Shown here one piece after another: positions 27,484-40,138 of a DNA stretch of 64,000 nucleotides. The translations under genes were made by a program, and so were the position numbers. How positions within the stretch are numbered: the first letter of the stretch is position 1; each line of letters starts with the position of its first letter. The DNA comes from Dendrophyllia cribrosa. Taxonomy: Eukaryota; Cnidaria; Anthozoa; Scleractinia; Dendrophylliidae. The notes under the pieces are model-generated. The model made no database searches and was not told where the DNA came from. It worked only from the letters and a program-made list of their open reading frames with translations. The stretch spans positions 1,691,388 through 1,755,387 of the forward strand of contig JAJLRJ010000002.1 of assembly GCA_024195265.1 (NCBI GenBank), given 5' to 3'.

Positions 27484-27911
27484 GGTTATAGGAGGTCAAT
27501 AAAAACAGTGTATCTAGACAAAAGAAGAACATTTATATCAGCACAAAATGATCCAACATTTCATGAGTATACTTCTTCATTATTTCACTGTGACATCATT
27601 CTGCCATGTAAGGAAAGGAGAACACATTAATTTTATCCGCGCGTATTACACATTAGACTGTCGTATTACACCTAAGTATGCCGGTTTGAAGACATAAGCT
27701 ACAATAAAAGGAATATATCAGTTGAATAATAAATTCATTATTCCATGCATGGTTACACAGATAATACGTGCAGATATTTTACTCATTGTTTCTGGGCCAC
27801 TGCGGGGCTCAAAATAGCACTACGCAAATCGCAAAATATCCGCGCGTATTATCTGTTAAACCGTCGAATAAGGTGTATGTACGACGCATGATTTTGTAAA
27901 AATATATGGGC

Positions 27912-28039
27912 CATTCTCGTTCCCAGAGCCGTTTTGCCCTCATAACCATTGGAGCCTGAGCACTAGAACCAAGTCACTTGGTCCTGGTGCTCAGGCTCCG
28001 AAGGTTTAAGAGGGCCAAGCGGCTCTTGGGACGAGAATG
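27912..28039. mobile_element. foldback MITE (CATTCTCG family)
   Basis: CATTCTCGTTCCCAGAGCCG pairs with CGGCTCTTGGGACGAGAATG at the other end. Inside, GGAGCCTGAGCACTAG.ACCAAGT is inverted around the centre. The same terminal motif occurs at 51224-51510 and 59343-59433. Confidence 0.75.
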
Positions 28040-29779
28040 TATATAATAGCATCGGACTCGGGTGATGCTCTTCTAAATTACAAACTTATGTATACCAGGC
28101 TGCCTTGGATCACATGTCAGAATAAAGTTCAATTTAGTTTCCGTTTACTTGGTTTTGTAAATGTACCGACAAGTTAATCACATGGCTAGTTTATATAGGT
28201 ATAGGTACCGTATTCCAGTAAAATTACAGCACCTGCATAAGTAGACTTCTAAGCTTGTTACTTCACTTGTTCAATCACTATTGCTAGCTTGCATGCAGCA
28301 CACCTAACATTCCTGTATGGAGGTAAGCTTAAACCTGGCGGGCACCATGTAAAGTCTTTACAAGCTAAGTGGTGCATTACTGCCAAAGCCTAACCAAATG
28401 TCTGTATATCACTCTCTCTCTCCTGCATTTTGCAGGCCCAAGAGCTATTTTTAAACATTTAGTTTTCGTGAATTGAGTCCACAAACCATCCCGAGATTTT
28501 ATTGCATAACGTTCAAAATCAACAAAAATGTAATCTTTGTTGGTAAACATTCTGTACATGACATTACTAACTTTTCAGATCTGAAATAGACTTGAGAAAT
28601 GCGGGCTGGATATTATCCGTCTAAGACGGATAATCTGTCTAGATATAAATTCGGTGTTTGGTCGAATTTTGTGGCAAAATTCGTTTGCAATTCAGGAGAT
28701 TAACAAACCGATAAACCGTGTAAGACGGATAATTCGTTTCTTAAGTTATGCCAAGGCGGAAAACATAGACGGCTTTCGACTTAGTTTTTACACGAGGGGG
28801 ACTGGTTTCTATTTTTCGCAAGGTTTCTTGGGATGTCTTTTTCCTCTCCCCAGTCCTTTACTGGGAAACTTCAAAAATATCCGTCCAAATTCGTCTTTAA
28901 ATTTATACTTAGGCGAATTATTCGTCTGACGGAAAAATAATTCGTCTCTAGTTTAAATTGGGCCAATCCTGACACAGTTTTGATAGGTTGTGAGAAAATG
29001 CCATTCGTTAGGGCATTATGTGACAAACCTGAAACTTGGCGAAAGGAAAATATAGTGATGAAAGATTTTAATCAATGGCTAAAATTTGCGCTTTGGACTG
29101 TTTCCATAGCAACGTGGATGATTGAAAACAACCCTAAATTTTACTTTTGTAAGGTTTACGTAAAATCCGATCATTAGATTTTCTCATGAACTTGCACACA
29201 GCCGTACAATAAATAATTCTTGTTGTCTAAAATTGGCCCCTTTTAGCAAAGGATTTTTTAAATATTTAAGAACATAGCTGCCCAGTCAATATTGATGGTG
29301 TCACAGACTTGGACTGAGTTCTCATTATTTGAAATGAGATAAAAGTAAGAATTCTGACAAATTTCATGAAATTTTAATGACTTGATTTTGAGAAATTGTC
29401 GTTTGTGTAAACGGAGCTGTCTCGCATTCTTTCTAAAAACCCACGCCGTCACGCGAATTGCCGCTGACTGCCCGCGAAACTGTGTTCGGCCACCTTAAAC
29501 TAACATTTAAGACAAGTGTGTAATAAACAGCAGCCTTAAAATTCTTCAACAAGTCAGACAGGACTATTTCCCTGGGAAGGTGGGAAGAATCAGTGTTTAC
29601 AAAAAATCGACAATCGTTCAGTGCCGGATAAATGTTTATCCTTTAAAAGCCATCTGGATACTCACAGCTTTTATCCGTCGATACTCACTGTATATTTTTG
29701 CATGCGTGCCAGTCTGCAGTCTTGCTTTTTTATCACCCACCAGAAAACGATAAGAGCGCGAGCGACACAACGGTTTAAA

Positions 29780-29838
29780 GGCCCAGTATTATCCATTATG
29801 CTTCACGCGCTAGTGAAGCATAATGACAATACTGGGTC
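29780..29838. mobile_element. short MITE, CCCAGTATT family
   Basis: GGCCCAGTATT...CATTATGCTTCACGCG is followed by its inverse ending in AATACTGGGTC. A longer relative with similar ends lies at about 59203-59325. Confidence 0.6.
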
Positions 29839-29925
29839 ATTAAGTTATCTTATCCTACAATTACTGTAATTTTTTCATAATTAAAAAGAGCACTTATAAG
29901 GAAGTTATGTGAGGGTTATCGGCCT

Positions 29926-30073
29926 GGCCCCAGTTGTTTAAAAGGTGGATAGCGCTTTCCACCGGATGAATCACTATCCAGCGGATAACACAAAGGATTT
30001 TGTTAATACGTATCCACTGGATAGTGATTTATCCGTTGGATAGCGCTATCCACCATTTGAGCAATCGGAGCCA
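29926..30073. mobile_element. MITE of the GGCCCCAGTTGTT type
   Basis: Ends GGCCCCAGTTGTTTAAAAGG and an inverse copy ending GGAGCC, with GGTGGATAGCGCT/AGCGCTATCCACC and ATCACTATCC/GGATAGTGAT arms inside. I recognise this as a very common element of cnidarian genomes. Confidence 0.8.
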
Positions 30074-31040
30074 GGAGCGAGGGGTTAACGTTATGTGATT
30101 TATTCGCTGGGGGCGACGCACAGGCCGATAAAAGTCTTATTTTTACATGCATTGGTGAAGATTTTTCAAGGGACGTGAAATACCTTGATGAGAAATGTGT
30201 TTTTTAGTCTTTGTTTTGAAACGATTCGTAGCGGAGCTCTGCGGGCCGAAGGCCCGCGCGGAGCCCCATACTCACAAAACCCGTCATTTTTCATAGTCAT
30301 TTTTCATAGTCATGGCTAGCGGAATGTTTCGCGGGCGCACGTGTGTCGCCGCCCGCCGCCGTGCGCCCGTGTTGGACAGGGTTAGTTCGCGGGCGCGTAT
30401 TCCGTTGCAAAACATGCGCGTATGACGCCACACAACATCCGAGATGTTTGTTTTCATTACAGATTTCACAACCAAAGAAGCGGAGATTTAAAGAATTTCC
30501 AAGCAAGCGAGGGACTTAAAGGTAAAACAGTTTACATTTTTCGATGGGAATTTATGTTGATATCAATCTGTGATTGACTTTTTCTTTGTCTTCTCGCTAG
30601 TTTTGGAGAATTGTTTATAAACGTGCTTAAATTCAGTCGTTTTGATTTCTTTCATCGAAGACAGCTCGGCCTTGATGAGCTATAAATGGTTCGCGTTTTG
30701 CTTTTAAACATAAACTTTTAGAGATTTGAATAAAATTTTTCGAAACAGGATTGTGTTGTCCATTTTTATGTGTTTGTTCATTCATTACATAGGTTGAAAA
30801 GCGATTTTATGTAAAGAAAACAAGACTTGGATTTTATAGTTCTAAACTTCACTCGCGTGGCCTTATGCAAATATATTTGTGTATTTTTTGCAATTTTGAT
30901 TTCCAAATCAGTTTCTCGGACAATTTTTGTTAAGCAACAGATGTATTTTGTTTGGGAATTAGTCTTACTAGTATCTAGACGGAGAAAAAGTTGTTTTTGT
31001 GAACTTTTGTACGGTCTAATTGACTGTGCAGACGGTCGCG

Positions 31041-34000
31041 TAATAGTCCAGGCATTTTATCGTCAAAAATAGGTCAACCTGTTACTAATTGCAACAGAAG
31101 GTTTTTTAACGCCTTTTGGTCCAGGAACGTGTCCTCTGTAACATAGCAAAAGTCTCTGAAAATCTGAGTGGGGGAAGATGACTAAAAACGAGTTTTATTA
31201 GAACCCCATATAATGCAGCATGGAAACGAAGCTGCAAGTACTGTCTACTGTATCGCTTGAGTTTTTACCACGTGCAGCATGCGCTAGCAGAGAGAGAAAG
31301 AGTTTATCGTGTTTTCTTCCTAGGCAAATCCATTTACATACATGTACAGATTACATCAAATAATTGCTCACTTAAAATTCTTAAATTAGCAAAAAACACA
31401 AAGCTTGTAGAAAACGTCTGCGCTGTTAGCTATCTGGCTGAGGCATTTAGCGAAGAATTTTGTCTCCGCGTTGAAAAAGAAATTTTAAAGCTAAAAGAAA
31501 CAGTACGATTATGTGCTAAGGTTATCGGCAATTCAAGAAAAATTCATTGTGACCTGAGTAGTGAATCCCAAAAAGAATTTCATCTCAGTGAAAACAACCG
31601 ATATTGTACTCATCGCTTCGCGCTTCGTGTGTTATCTTTTTCTCATAACTTAGAAATCACTAAATGAAAACCTTTCTAAAATTAAATTTTATCATGCGAA
31701 CAATCAATGCGCTTTGAACACAAAACAATTTGTCTCCAATTCATTCTCACTGAAGACATAAGTTCGGCAAAAATAAAACCAAACTTTTAAAAAAGTCCAA
31801 GAAAGCCAATTTAAGTCACATTTATGAAATCAACCTAGACGTTCTCGAGTACCATATAGCTGTATATAGAAATTGCATCACAAATTTGAGATTTGTTTTG
31901 GGCAGAAACAAATCTATCGTTGTCTTAATGTCCTTTACACTATCCAATTTGCCTATAATTTCAGAAAAAAAGATTTTGAATCATGGATGAAACAGTAAAC
32001 TGCGTTATTTTAAAAAAAAAATCCATCACTACGGTTCCTGGGCAGCAGATGCATCAGAACTGTCAGCGAGAGTATTGCCTTCCCAGCAACATCAAGCGAG
32101 CTAAAAAAGTTGTTTCGTCGGAAACAACTAGTAATCGTCGCTCTCTAAAACGCAAAGCAGAACAACGTTTCTCATTCAAGACTGACTGTATCTTTTGTGG
32201 CACCAAAGTTAAGTTCGGAGAACAGAGAAAAAGACTGGGGGAAGCATTCAGGGTTACAACAATTGAAAAGAGAGACACAATATTGAAAATTTGTTCAGAG
32301 AGAAAGGGCGAGTGGTCTGAAACAATAAATGCTAGGCTTCTAAGTGTGCACGATTTGCCTGCTGCTGGCGCGGTTTACCACCAGACCTGCAGTATAAACG
32401 TCTGCACAAAGAGGCAATTACCTAAAGTTTATGAAGTGGATGAGCTACCTGCTGTCAAAAAGAGGAAAGTAGGTCGTCCCCAGGATGAAGAAAAACGCGA
32501 GGCTTTTTTTTATATTCACGAATTTTCTTGAAGAAAATGACGTCGAGCAGATAACAGTGAGTGATCTAATGGAGAAAATGGACGAATATTTGAGTGATGC
32601 AAATAGCGAAGGTGACTGACGGCAGCACATGAAAACCAAACTTCTTGAGTATTTTGGAGATAAGATCGTAATAACGGTTATTAACGTTGTAACTTTTTGA
32701 ACCACTGCTGCTGCAATTTTACAAGAGTTTCACGAGCAGCGGTATGACGTGCATATCGAAGAACAAAAATGAACATCATCAAAACAGCAGCTAAGCTAAT
32801 AGAAAAAGGACGTCAAATCAATTGCGACATCAAGTGACAACTACCCCGCGATAGCCACCGATGCCGAATCACATGTCCACTATCTTCCCGCTACACTTTT
32901 AACATTTCTGGAAGTTCTTGTCTCAGCAGAAACAAATAACTCGTTGAAGGTAGCGTCAATCGGGAAGGCCATTGTTTAAGCTGCGCGGCCACGAGTCGTT
33001 GTCGCACCTTTACAGATCGGGCTTGCAGTTCAGTTGCACCACAAGTGTGCCTCGCGCTTCCTTATTGGCACCTTGCACCACCACGGATTTTGTTCATCAT
33101 ACTGACCAAGAAGTGAAAATGATCAACTAGAATGCTGCGCTTGGCCAGGGAACTAAATATACCTTCTTTTAATGGCGAGTTTGTCCAGTACGCGGCCTAC
33201 AACGTCGACCACAACACTAGGACACTCGACGTCGATAACACCTTCCACGGTATGGGCATGATTGCAGTCGTTTACACCTGGCACCAAACACAATCGTGAT
33301 GTTCCGCGACGCAAAGTTACTCCAGAAGAAATCTCGACAACTGGAAGGGTAGAACTACATCCATGTGGGCCCAGACAGGTGAACGTGGAGATCAGATATA
33401 ACTACCCTTGGTTCTTGTACGAGCGGAAGACCCCACTGCAAACCTCGACGTCCTCTGGAAGGTATCTCTACTGTTTGGCACCCCGCGCCCATCTTGGAGT
33501 AGCATGATACAATCTGTTTACCAAGGAAGGCACCCCGCAGGACAAGTCTTCTGTTATGTTTCTTCCTATGATCGATATGAATCCGAGCGATGTCACGTCT
33601 ATCTCTTCCACCATGAACTTTGTTTCTGAGCATGCTAAGCAACACGGAATTACGAATCCAATCATCCCCAGTGGTTAAAGGCCTTTAATATAATACAGAC
33701 GGAACCAGCTAACAGCGTTTTGCGCAATGTGATCGTGCGTCTTGGTGCTTTTCACGCGGAGATCAGCTTTCTCGGACGTATTGGCCTTCTGATGGCGGGG
33801 TTCGGTTTACGAGAAGTCTTGGAACTGATATATATGCGTCTAATGACCAGAAAGGCTATTGCACGGGCAGTGCGTGTGCACCTCATTGTGGACGCTGCTA
33901 TGAATGCGCTGCTATATTCGGACACTTTGGAAGTACCTGTACCGCATCTACAGCACCCAGGTAATAACCATTTATTTTGTCGATAAAGCATATCTGGCTT

Positions 34001-35607
34001 TGACCTTTTTATATCGTAGGTTCTGAGGAAAACACCACAATTTGCGATGTGAACGGGGAAGTTGCAACAAACAGAGAGACTGAGATTGAGCATAGAGGTA
34101 TTGACTTCTGTAAAATTAATACGATACACTTTAATATGTCACCCAAAGCAGACAACAATTACATCAGATTTTTCTGCATTTTGTCATTTCAGGTAATGAG
34201 AGTACTCATAGCGTCTGTATTTATTTTAGCTGATGACATTTCCGAGTCAGATATCCATTCCTCCCATTGCACTCATAACAGTAAATATTTAAAGTCAATA
34301 GTTTTATTCCCAAAATTGGTGGTTTAATAGAGAAAATGCAATAAGACATTTTAATCTAATATTGCAGGCCGCCAGCGTCGCTTCGAGACTGATTTGCTAG
34401 TCTTCTTGTGCTATTACAGTGTATGCTTCCGAAGATGGCCGTAATCTCTATTTTAGACCAGAGCCAAAGGCAAACGCGAGAGGTGCACGAGTTTAGCATA
34501 TGAAGAAAGTCAAAGATCAGCTGGGTAGGGAAACTTGCGGAAATCTCCTGTTTCTTCACGCCGTAACCGGATGTGACACCACTTCGCGCCTGTATGGATG
34601 AAGTTGGCAAGGCATTACGACGCTGAAGAAATTCGAGAATGTACCATACTTCAGAGAGCAAGCTAACGTGTTCAGCTGTCATTCGGCTGTATCTGACGGG
34701 CACTCGTTTCACTTTTCGGTGGTAAGCCAGGGCTTGGTCTTGACGCTCTTAGGTATCAGCGATACTTCGAGAAACTTGCAACGCAGACATCTCATCATGT
34801 ATCGCCACAGAATCTCCCTCCAAGTGCAGCAGCGACCCGATTTCACAGCCTGCGCGTCTATCTACAAGTAAAGTAGTGGCAGGGAGAGGATGCAGAAATG
34901 TTGCTAGAGGACTGGGGATGGAATGTCACTGGTGATTAATTATTTCCTTTTGCGACGGACTTGCCGCCTGCCCCAGACTCGCTTCTTTAGTTAATCCGAT
35001 GCAACTGTTTGTTTGACTGTAGCACTATAAGGTGCATCTGTCGCAAAAATGGTATGCAGTGTTCTCCAGCCTGCGACCAGTGCAAAGGGTCTGCGTGCAC
35101 TAATTATCCTAATGCCCTAGACTACGAAAGTGAAGATTCGGAAGACTAACTTATATAGCATGTGTATATTAGAATACAATTATGACTCTCTAGCGAGAAG
35201 ATAGGGTTGTTTTGTTAATGTTACTTTTAATTATTAATAAACTATGTCTCGGCCAATGTAAACTTTTGAATAACTCAATATTTACTAAGTTACTATTTTA
35301 TGGGAACTTTTTTTCTAGATTAGGGCCTGGAATCATTGTATTAAGAGTATGTTCTCAGTTTTGAAGGAAAATGGCTCGATTTATACCAATAAAAAGCGCT
35401 AAACAGCGAATTTCGATTTATAGCCTCGTTTCCATGTTACAGCAGAGAGCGAGTTTGACGTTGATTGTATTTGGAGGTGTTCCCACGCTTGAATCTTTAG
35501 AGACTTTTAGTATATTCATAAATAGGTTATTTCTAACTGGTTTATGATGAGAAAACTTCTGTTGCAATTAGTAGCGGGTCCGATTACAAAATGCCTGGAC
35601 TATAAGT
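31041..35607 (+). mobile_element. decayed DNA transposon, 4.6 kb, encoding a CXC-domain protein
   Basis: Inverted ends: TAGTCCAGGCATTTT...TACTAATTGCAACAGAAG at the left (31044-31103) and the reverse complement at the right (35558-35605). Alignable blocks continue inward (AAAAGTCTCT; ATGGAAACGA) for about 190 bp. Between the ends lies a single broken gene on the plus strand. The target duplication is not clear. Terminal repeats around this gene family suggest the family is itself mobile. Confidence 0.65.
31983..35148 (+). pseudogene. broken repetitive gene with zinc motifs and C-terminal CXC domain
   Basis: Recognisable pieces in several frames follow a common cnidarian repetitive protein family. 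The N-terminal zinc segment (CIFCGTKVKFGEQ..., 31983-32531) comes first. Then come RVVVAPLQIGLAVQLHHKCA (about 32990), YNVDHNTRTLD...TFHGMGMIA (about 33200), MIDMNPSDVTSISSTMNFVS (about 33560) and RLGAFHAEISFLGRIG (about 33740). HAVTGCDTTSRLYG (about 34557) and a cysteine cluster CICRKNGMQCSPACDQCKG at about 35040 ending SEDSED complete it. The order is collinear with an intact protein of roughly 900-1000 residues. Frameshifts and stops separate the pieces. Function is unknown; the GCDTTS region recalls FEN/PIN nucleases, by eye only. Confidence 0.7.
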
Positions 35608-36120
35608 CTGTTTTTGAGAATTGCTAAAATTGAAAAATAGCCCCGGCCGGTCTTCAATCTTAATCAGTCTTGTGTTTCCGACCTTTCACCTCAGTTAAGT
35701 TTATTATCGGCTTTCTGTTCAGAGGGCGACGCTGTTATGGGCTCAGTCTATCTGTATATATGATATATTAGTAAATTTACTGTTTTACATACCTTTTGTG
35801 GTTTTGTGTACTGCTTTGCACTGGTTTCAAAGTTAAATTTCGAATTAGTTGTTGGCGGTACATGCCAGAAACAGCAATGTCGAGCGACTCCGAGTCGGAC
35901 TGAGTTTTTATTACCCAAACGTTTTGGCGACGGTATTCCGGCAATTGAGCCATCGGAAAACTATTTGGAAACGTTGTTTCCGGGTGATGAAGAAGCGAGC
36001 CAGCAGTTGATAATTTTAATTTTCATACAAAGGATCCGTTTGGCCGACGTATTTATGTATTGAGCAACATGCAAAAGGAAATTGTGTCCGATATCTTGCA
36101 AGGATCAATTCTTCGTAAAA

Positions 36121-36219
36121 ACTAAAATCTTACCGATTAAGACGTTTCGTTTTATCTGAGCACCTGAACAATTGCTGACTGCTCAGATAAGACGAAACGT
36201 GTTACATTAAGATTTTAGT
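36121..36219. mobile_element. short foldback element
   Basis: ACTAAAATCTTA/TAAGATTTTAGT ends enclose ACGTTTCGT.TTATCTGAGCA and its inverse GCTCAGATAA.ACGAAACGT. No target duplication was identified. Confidence 0.6.
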
Positions 36220-37740
36220 GTTCGGGGACGTCAGTGAAAAGCGATGAACACCCAGCCAAAAAAATCCGTGAATGCAGCGCAAAAAAGGAAACTGGTCTGT
36301 TTAATTTCATTAATTGCAGCGTCTTGTTTAACATGACGAAGTAGTTCTTTTTTGTATACATGTGTAATAAGAACTTGAAGCCGAATTCGCGAACGACAAA
36401 TTGTCATGTTTCTTTTCATTTTAATACTTACCCCTTACATTTTAATTAGCTATTCACTGTTCCCGTTCTTCCCTTCGAACAATCAAAGCCGCACCCAGCT
36501 TTTCAGACAGTTGATTGCGGGGGTTTTGAGATATATTCCCCTGAGAAAAAAAGCAAAGGAATCCGAGCCAAAGTAAAAATAAGTGTACCTTACCTTTACA
36601 CATCGATCATTTCTGCGAAAAGTCGCTGAGGAAGTGTACTGGAAATTCCTCTGCCTGCCTTTGTTAGTTGTCTTGGCGACAATCATGGAGAGCAGACTCC
36701 AGTCGCTGCTAATTTGTTTTTGGGTAGAGAGAAGATTGGATACTAGGGTAAATGGCAAGAAACCGCCGTATACGAGAATCCCGCTGCTTGTACGCTGGAT
36801 CCTTGAGGATCTGCTTCAGCCAAAAATAATTGAATATAAAACTTTAAAGCAAAGCTGAAAACAGCGTATATTTTGTTGAGTACAATAGGGTGAATTAAGG
36901 TATAATAGAGTGAATTAAAGCACGCGGGGTGTCACCAGCCAACAGCTGTCAATTTGTTGCTAATCTAATTTGTTGCTAATTTGCTGCTAATGTGCCCGGG
37001 TTAAAAATATAAGTTGACTTGGCGACAATCATGGAGAGCAGACTCGTACCCAGTCGCTTCTAATTTGTTTTGGGGTCCCCAGACAACAGCTACCACATGT
37101 GCCGTGTGGAGCTGGCGCCTAAAGAGATGCTTGAGGCAGTAAAGTGAATATGTTTAAAAAAATGTAATTTCTGACGTTTGAATGGCGTGAATGAATTCGG
37201 TCAGAAATTAATATTCTGACGGCACGATTTAGAGGTTCGCGGGTGGTTGTGGGGTGTTTTAGAGGTATTTAGGGTTTTTGGCGGGAGATTTGGATCATTC
37301 TAGGTCAGTTAGTCGTCCTCTCCGCTCGTTTTTTTTTTTTGAATTTCCTCTTTTCCTCTTGTTCAGTTTTGTATATTGTATAATGTTTAGGCTTATTTAG
37401 TTGTACCCTTTCTTCGGGGTTATGTGCTGCTGCAGTAGATGAGGAATACGTTTCCACATATTTTTTGGCCACTTCTAAAGGGTGTTTTTTTAGTAGTTTT
37501 TCGTCTCTGGCGTAGTACAATTTCTCGTTGTTAGAAATATTGTTATTCGTGAGGCTGTATATTGTTATTGCGTTTTGCATCAGATGACTGATTGACGCAT
37601 CCTAAATAAACTTTCACATTAAATCTCTCGTGTTAGTGTAGTCAGAATATGTTATTAAAGCGCTTTTGAAACTAAACTTTAGTTTCAAAAGCGCTTTAAT
37701 AACACTTTTTTAAACATATTCATGCTACACAGTTCATATC
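36220..37740. other. repeat-rich intergenic DNA, no gene
   Basis: The stretch 36672-36720 recurs at 37019-37070 (GGCGACAATCATGGAGAGCAG). Its upstream part (36595-36640) resembles 765-800 in the left flank. A palindrome of AAAGCGCTTTTGAAACTAAA type lies at about 37660-37710. Confidence 0.5.
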
Positions 37741-37792
37741 TGTTATGATTGGCAGTAAAGTGGCGGGGTCGATCATCTTATGTGAGACCCTG

Positions 37793-37859
37793 CCTGGCTA
37801 AGTAATGCTGATGAGTCCTAACTAGGACGAAACAGCTGTCCATGGCTGCCACAGCCAGG
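37793..37859 (+). ncRNA. type I hammerhead ribozyme, copy 1
   Basis: Conserved core CTGATGA (37808-37814), stem II GTCC/GGAC with loop TAACTA, GAAA (37829-37832), a very short stem III (CAGCTG) and the cleavage triplet GTC (37838-37840). Stem I pairs CCTGGC with GCCAGG; the inner part is AATG against CATG, so one base pair is lost. Self-cleavage would occur after 37840. Confidence 0.9.
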
Positions 37860-38112
37860 GTGATATGTCTGTGCGCATGCGTAAGGTACTGGCCAGGCCG
37901 CGGGGTTGGTGTTCGAGTGTGTCACGTGCTTCTTTTCGTATTTTTACTTAAAATTTACTGACACACCGATCGGAAAAAATGCTGATCCACCTCTCCGTAA
38001 GCATGCCATGGGAGGACCGTTCGTGCTGTCCCCAACCAACAGCCGACCACATGTGTCGTTCATCCGCCTTGGCAGTAAAGTGGCGGGGTCGATGATCTTA
38101 TTTGAGACCATG

Positions 38113-38179
38113 CCTGGCTATGACATGCTGATGAGCCCTAACTAGGACGAAACAGCTGTCCATGGCTGCCACTGCCAGG
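38113..38179 (+). ncRNA. type I hammerhead ribozyme, copy 2
   Basis: Core CTGATGA (38128-38134), GAAA, short stem III CAGCTG and GTC cleavage triplet (after 38160). Stem I is perfect here (CCTGGC/GCCAGG and CATG/CATG), whereas stem II has a mismatch (GCCC against GGAC). The inter-cleavage distance from copy 1 is 320 nt. Confidence 0.9.
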
Positions 38180-38829
38180 GTGATATGTCTGTGCGCATGC
38201 GGGGTTGGTGCTCGAGTGTGTCACTTGCTTTTTTCGTGTCATGGGAAGGATCGATCGCGAAGGACAGTAGAAACTGGACTTGACCGGGGGACTGCCATAT
38301 AAAAGTGACAGGGGTGCTCGTCAGAAATTTTCGAAAAACACCGTAAAAGATACGAGAATCTCGTTCAGGATGGGAGTGGCGAGGTACCAATACTAAAACA
38401 ACACAAAGCTCATACAGCTTTAATACTTATCGTTTTAAAATAAAGGCCATCCATCCATCCATCCACACTATAGCACATCTCATATTCTGTCGGCTCAATA
38501 CCCTAAAAAGGGACCGCGATAGTTCTAACGGTGGCCATTTTAGATTTTAGCACCCTAAGCGGGACCAATCTTCAAATTTTGTCCCCTACTGAAAGGTACG
38601 ACGCGAGCACCCCTGTCATAATTTTCGCCCAAATTGCATAACAGACACAACGAAAACCCAATGTTAAGGTAAGTGAAGTTTATTTCTACATTTTAATGTA
38701 GAAATAAAGCTATTAAAATAGCTTTATTTTAGCATATATAAGACTAAAGTGAATTTCCCATACAAAGTCTATAAAACGTTCGTTGCGTAATATCAAAGAA
38801 CCGTCCCATACTGAGCTTGGCCTGCCTGT

Positions 38830-39245
38830 GGTTGGATCGTCACGAAATCGCCATAAGTCACGTACGTCCTCACCGACACTGGCGACACAGTCGACCCGGG
38901 GAGTCGACCACAGTTTCGGAAACGGTAGATCATGAAGTACATACCTTAGAAACTGTCTGTCTAGTGCTTTTAAATTAATAAATAGCGGATGGTATGAGAT
39001 TTTCACGGGCCTTAACCTGAAAGTTGAAATTGCGCGGAGACATGTGTTTCGGGTTTCACAGACAAAGATTTTTTGTAACGAAGGCAACGCGTACCGGACT
39101 GGTAACGCATGCTTGTCACATGACAGTCACAAAGTCGTGTAAAATCCAGCGAAGCGCTTGAGAAAAACATAATTTGAAGCTGCAAAACGTTCCGCTTCTG
39201 ACATTTAGGACAAAGGTTTGTGCAGCGTAGTATAGTTTGGTATTT
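38830..39245. repeat. dispersed repeat, relative of 870-1320
   Basis: Shares GAAACTGTCTGTCTAGTGC followed by TTTTAAATTAATAAATAG, GGATGGTATGAGATT and GCAGCGTAGTATAGTTT blocks with the left flank copy. Spacing is similar but indels are frequent, so it is an old transposon-derived repeat. Open frames in it are not conserved. Confidence 0.65.
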
Positions 39246-40138
39246 AAACTTACATTATTTGCCAAGCACATTGATCTTTTCCGTCTTTTCATACATACAC
39301 AGCGTCACACGTTTAGGGAGCGACTTAATTACCGGGGTTTACCTCGGTGTAAGAACCTGTGACTTTTTCCTTTGTTGTTTACCTTTGTAGTATTGCATTC
39401 CCAGTTGACTATATTGTTTTATGGCTTTTTGTTTTCTTTGTTTTACGTCACTCATGAGTTTCACGGGCACTTCTTCACATTTGGAACGAGGCAAAAAGAA
39501 AAACATTCATATTCATTGACATGCAAATAAATGGCAAATTTGTATAGACTTAAGCTTATTTATTATACAGAGCCCCTCTTGATACCAGCTTCGGCTGAAT
39601 GGGCTACCCTGTTTTTAAATAAAGTTTGATTGATATGAAGTGGCCTAAAGTTTAGCATGCATGGCCATTTGCAACCATCTAATGCAAAGTTGTGAATTTC
39701 TTTTCCTATTTCGCCTGCTTCTCGCCACTCGTCACCTTGGGAATCCCATTTCCTGCCCCCTCCCCCCTCCCAATTTTCCTGCCTGCAGTAGACTTTTCTC
39801 ACGGGCTCCCTCACCCCTCTGTTGAGGCCCTGCCAGGGGGGGATCACGTGTCGCTTGTCTGAATTTTAAAATGTCTCGTGTCGGTGTTTTATCAATGTTT
39901 CACGTTGCTGTCGGAAATTGAACGAACATTTGTGTTTTGTCGCGATTTTTACGTGCTGTCGCTACTTTTTGGGTCATGTCGCCTGTCGGAATTTACCCTG
40001 GCAGGGCCTCTCTGTTACTCCTTCCCCATTCCATGGTTCCCGCCCTCCCTGTACCCCTCCCCCCCCATTCCAGGGCTCCCAAATTACAAAAGCTTGATAT
40101 TGCTTCCCTCACCATACAGATCAACCGGCAGTGAAGTG
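39246..40138. other. upstream region of the plus-strand SLC15 gene
   Basis: No coding region. A T/C-rich tract ending in CCATACAG at about 40119 could be a splice acceptor for an untranslated leader exon. Core promoter elements are not identifiable by eye. Confidence 0.4.

Larger units (their letters stand above)
27484..29925. other. intergenic between divergent SLC15 genes, small repeats only
   Basis: Would include the promoter region of the minus-strand SLC15 gene. Contains inverted-repeat elements at 27912-28039 and 29780-29838. No protein-coding frame with credible composition is seen. Confidence 0.5.
37741..38250 (+). mobile_element. retrozyme-like tandem repeat, 320-bp unit
   Basis: Two direct copies of a unit containing GGCAGTAAAGTGGCGGGGTC (37751 and 38071) followed by a hammerhead ribozyme, exactly 320 bp apart. 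Tandem hammerhead-bearing units of a few hundred bases without coding capacity match metazoan retrozymes, non-autonomous retroelements that circulate as circular RNA. Copies have diverged by a few percent. Confidence 0.8.

Noticed and set aside
33262..34129. Several 60-125 aa frames on both strands
   Set aside because: The plus-strand pieces belong to the broken CXC-family gene; the minus-strand ones are their shadows.
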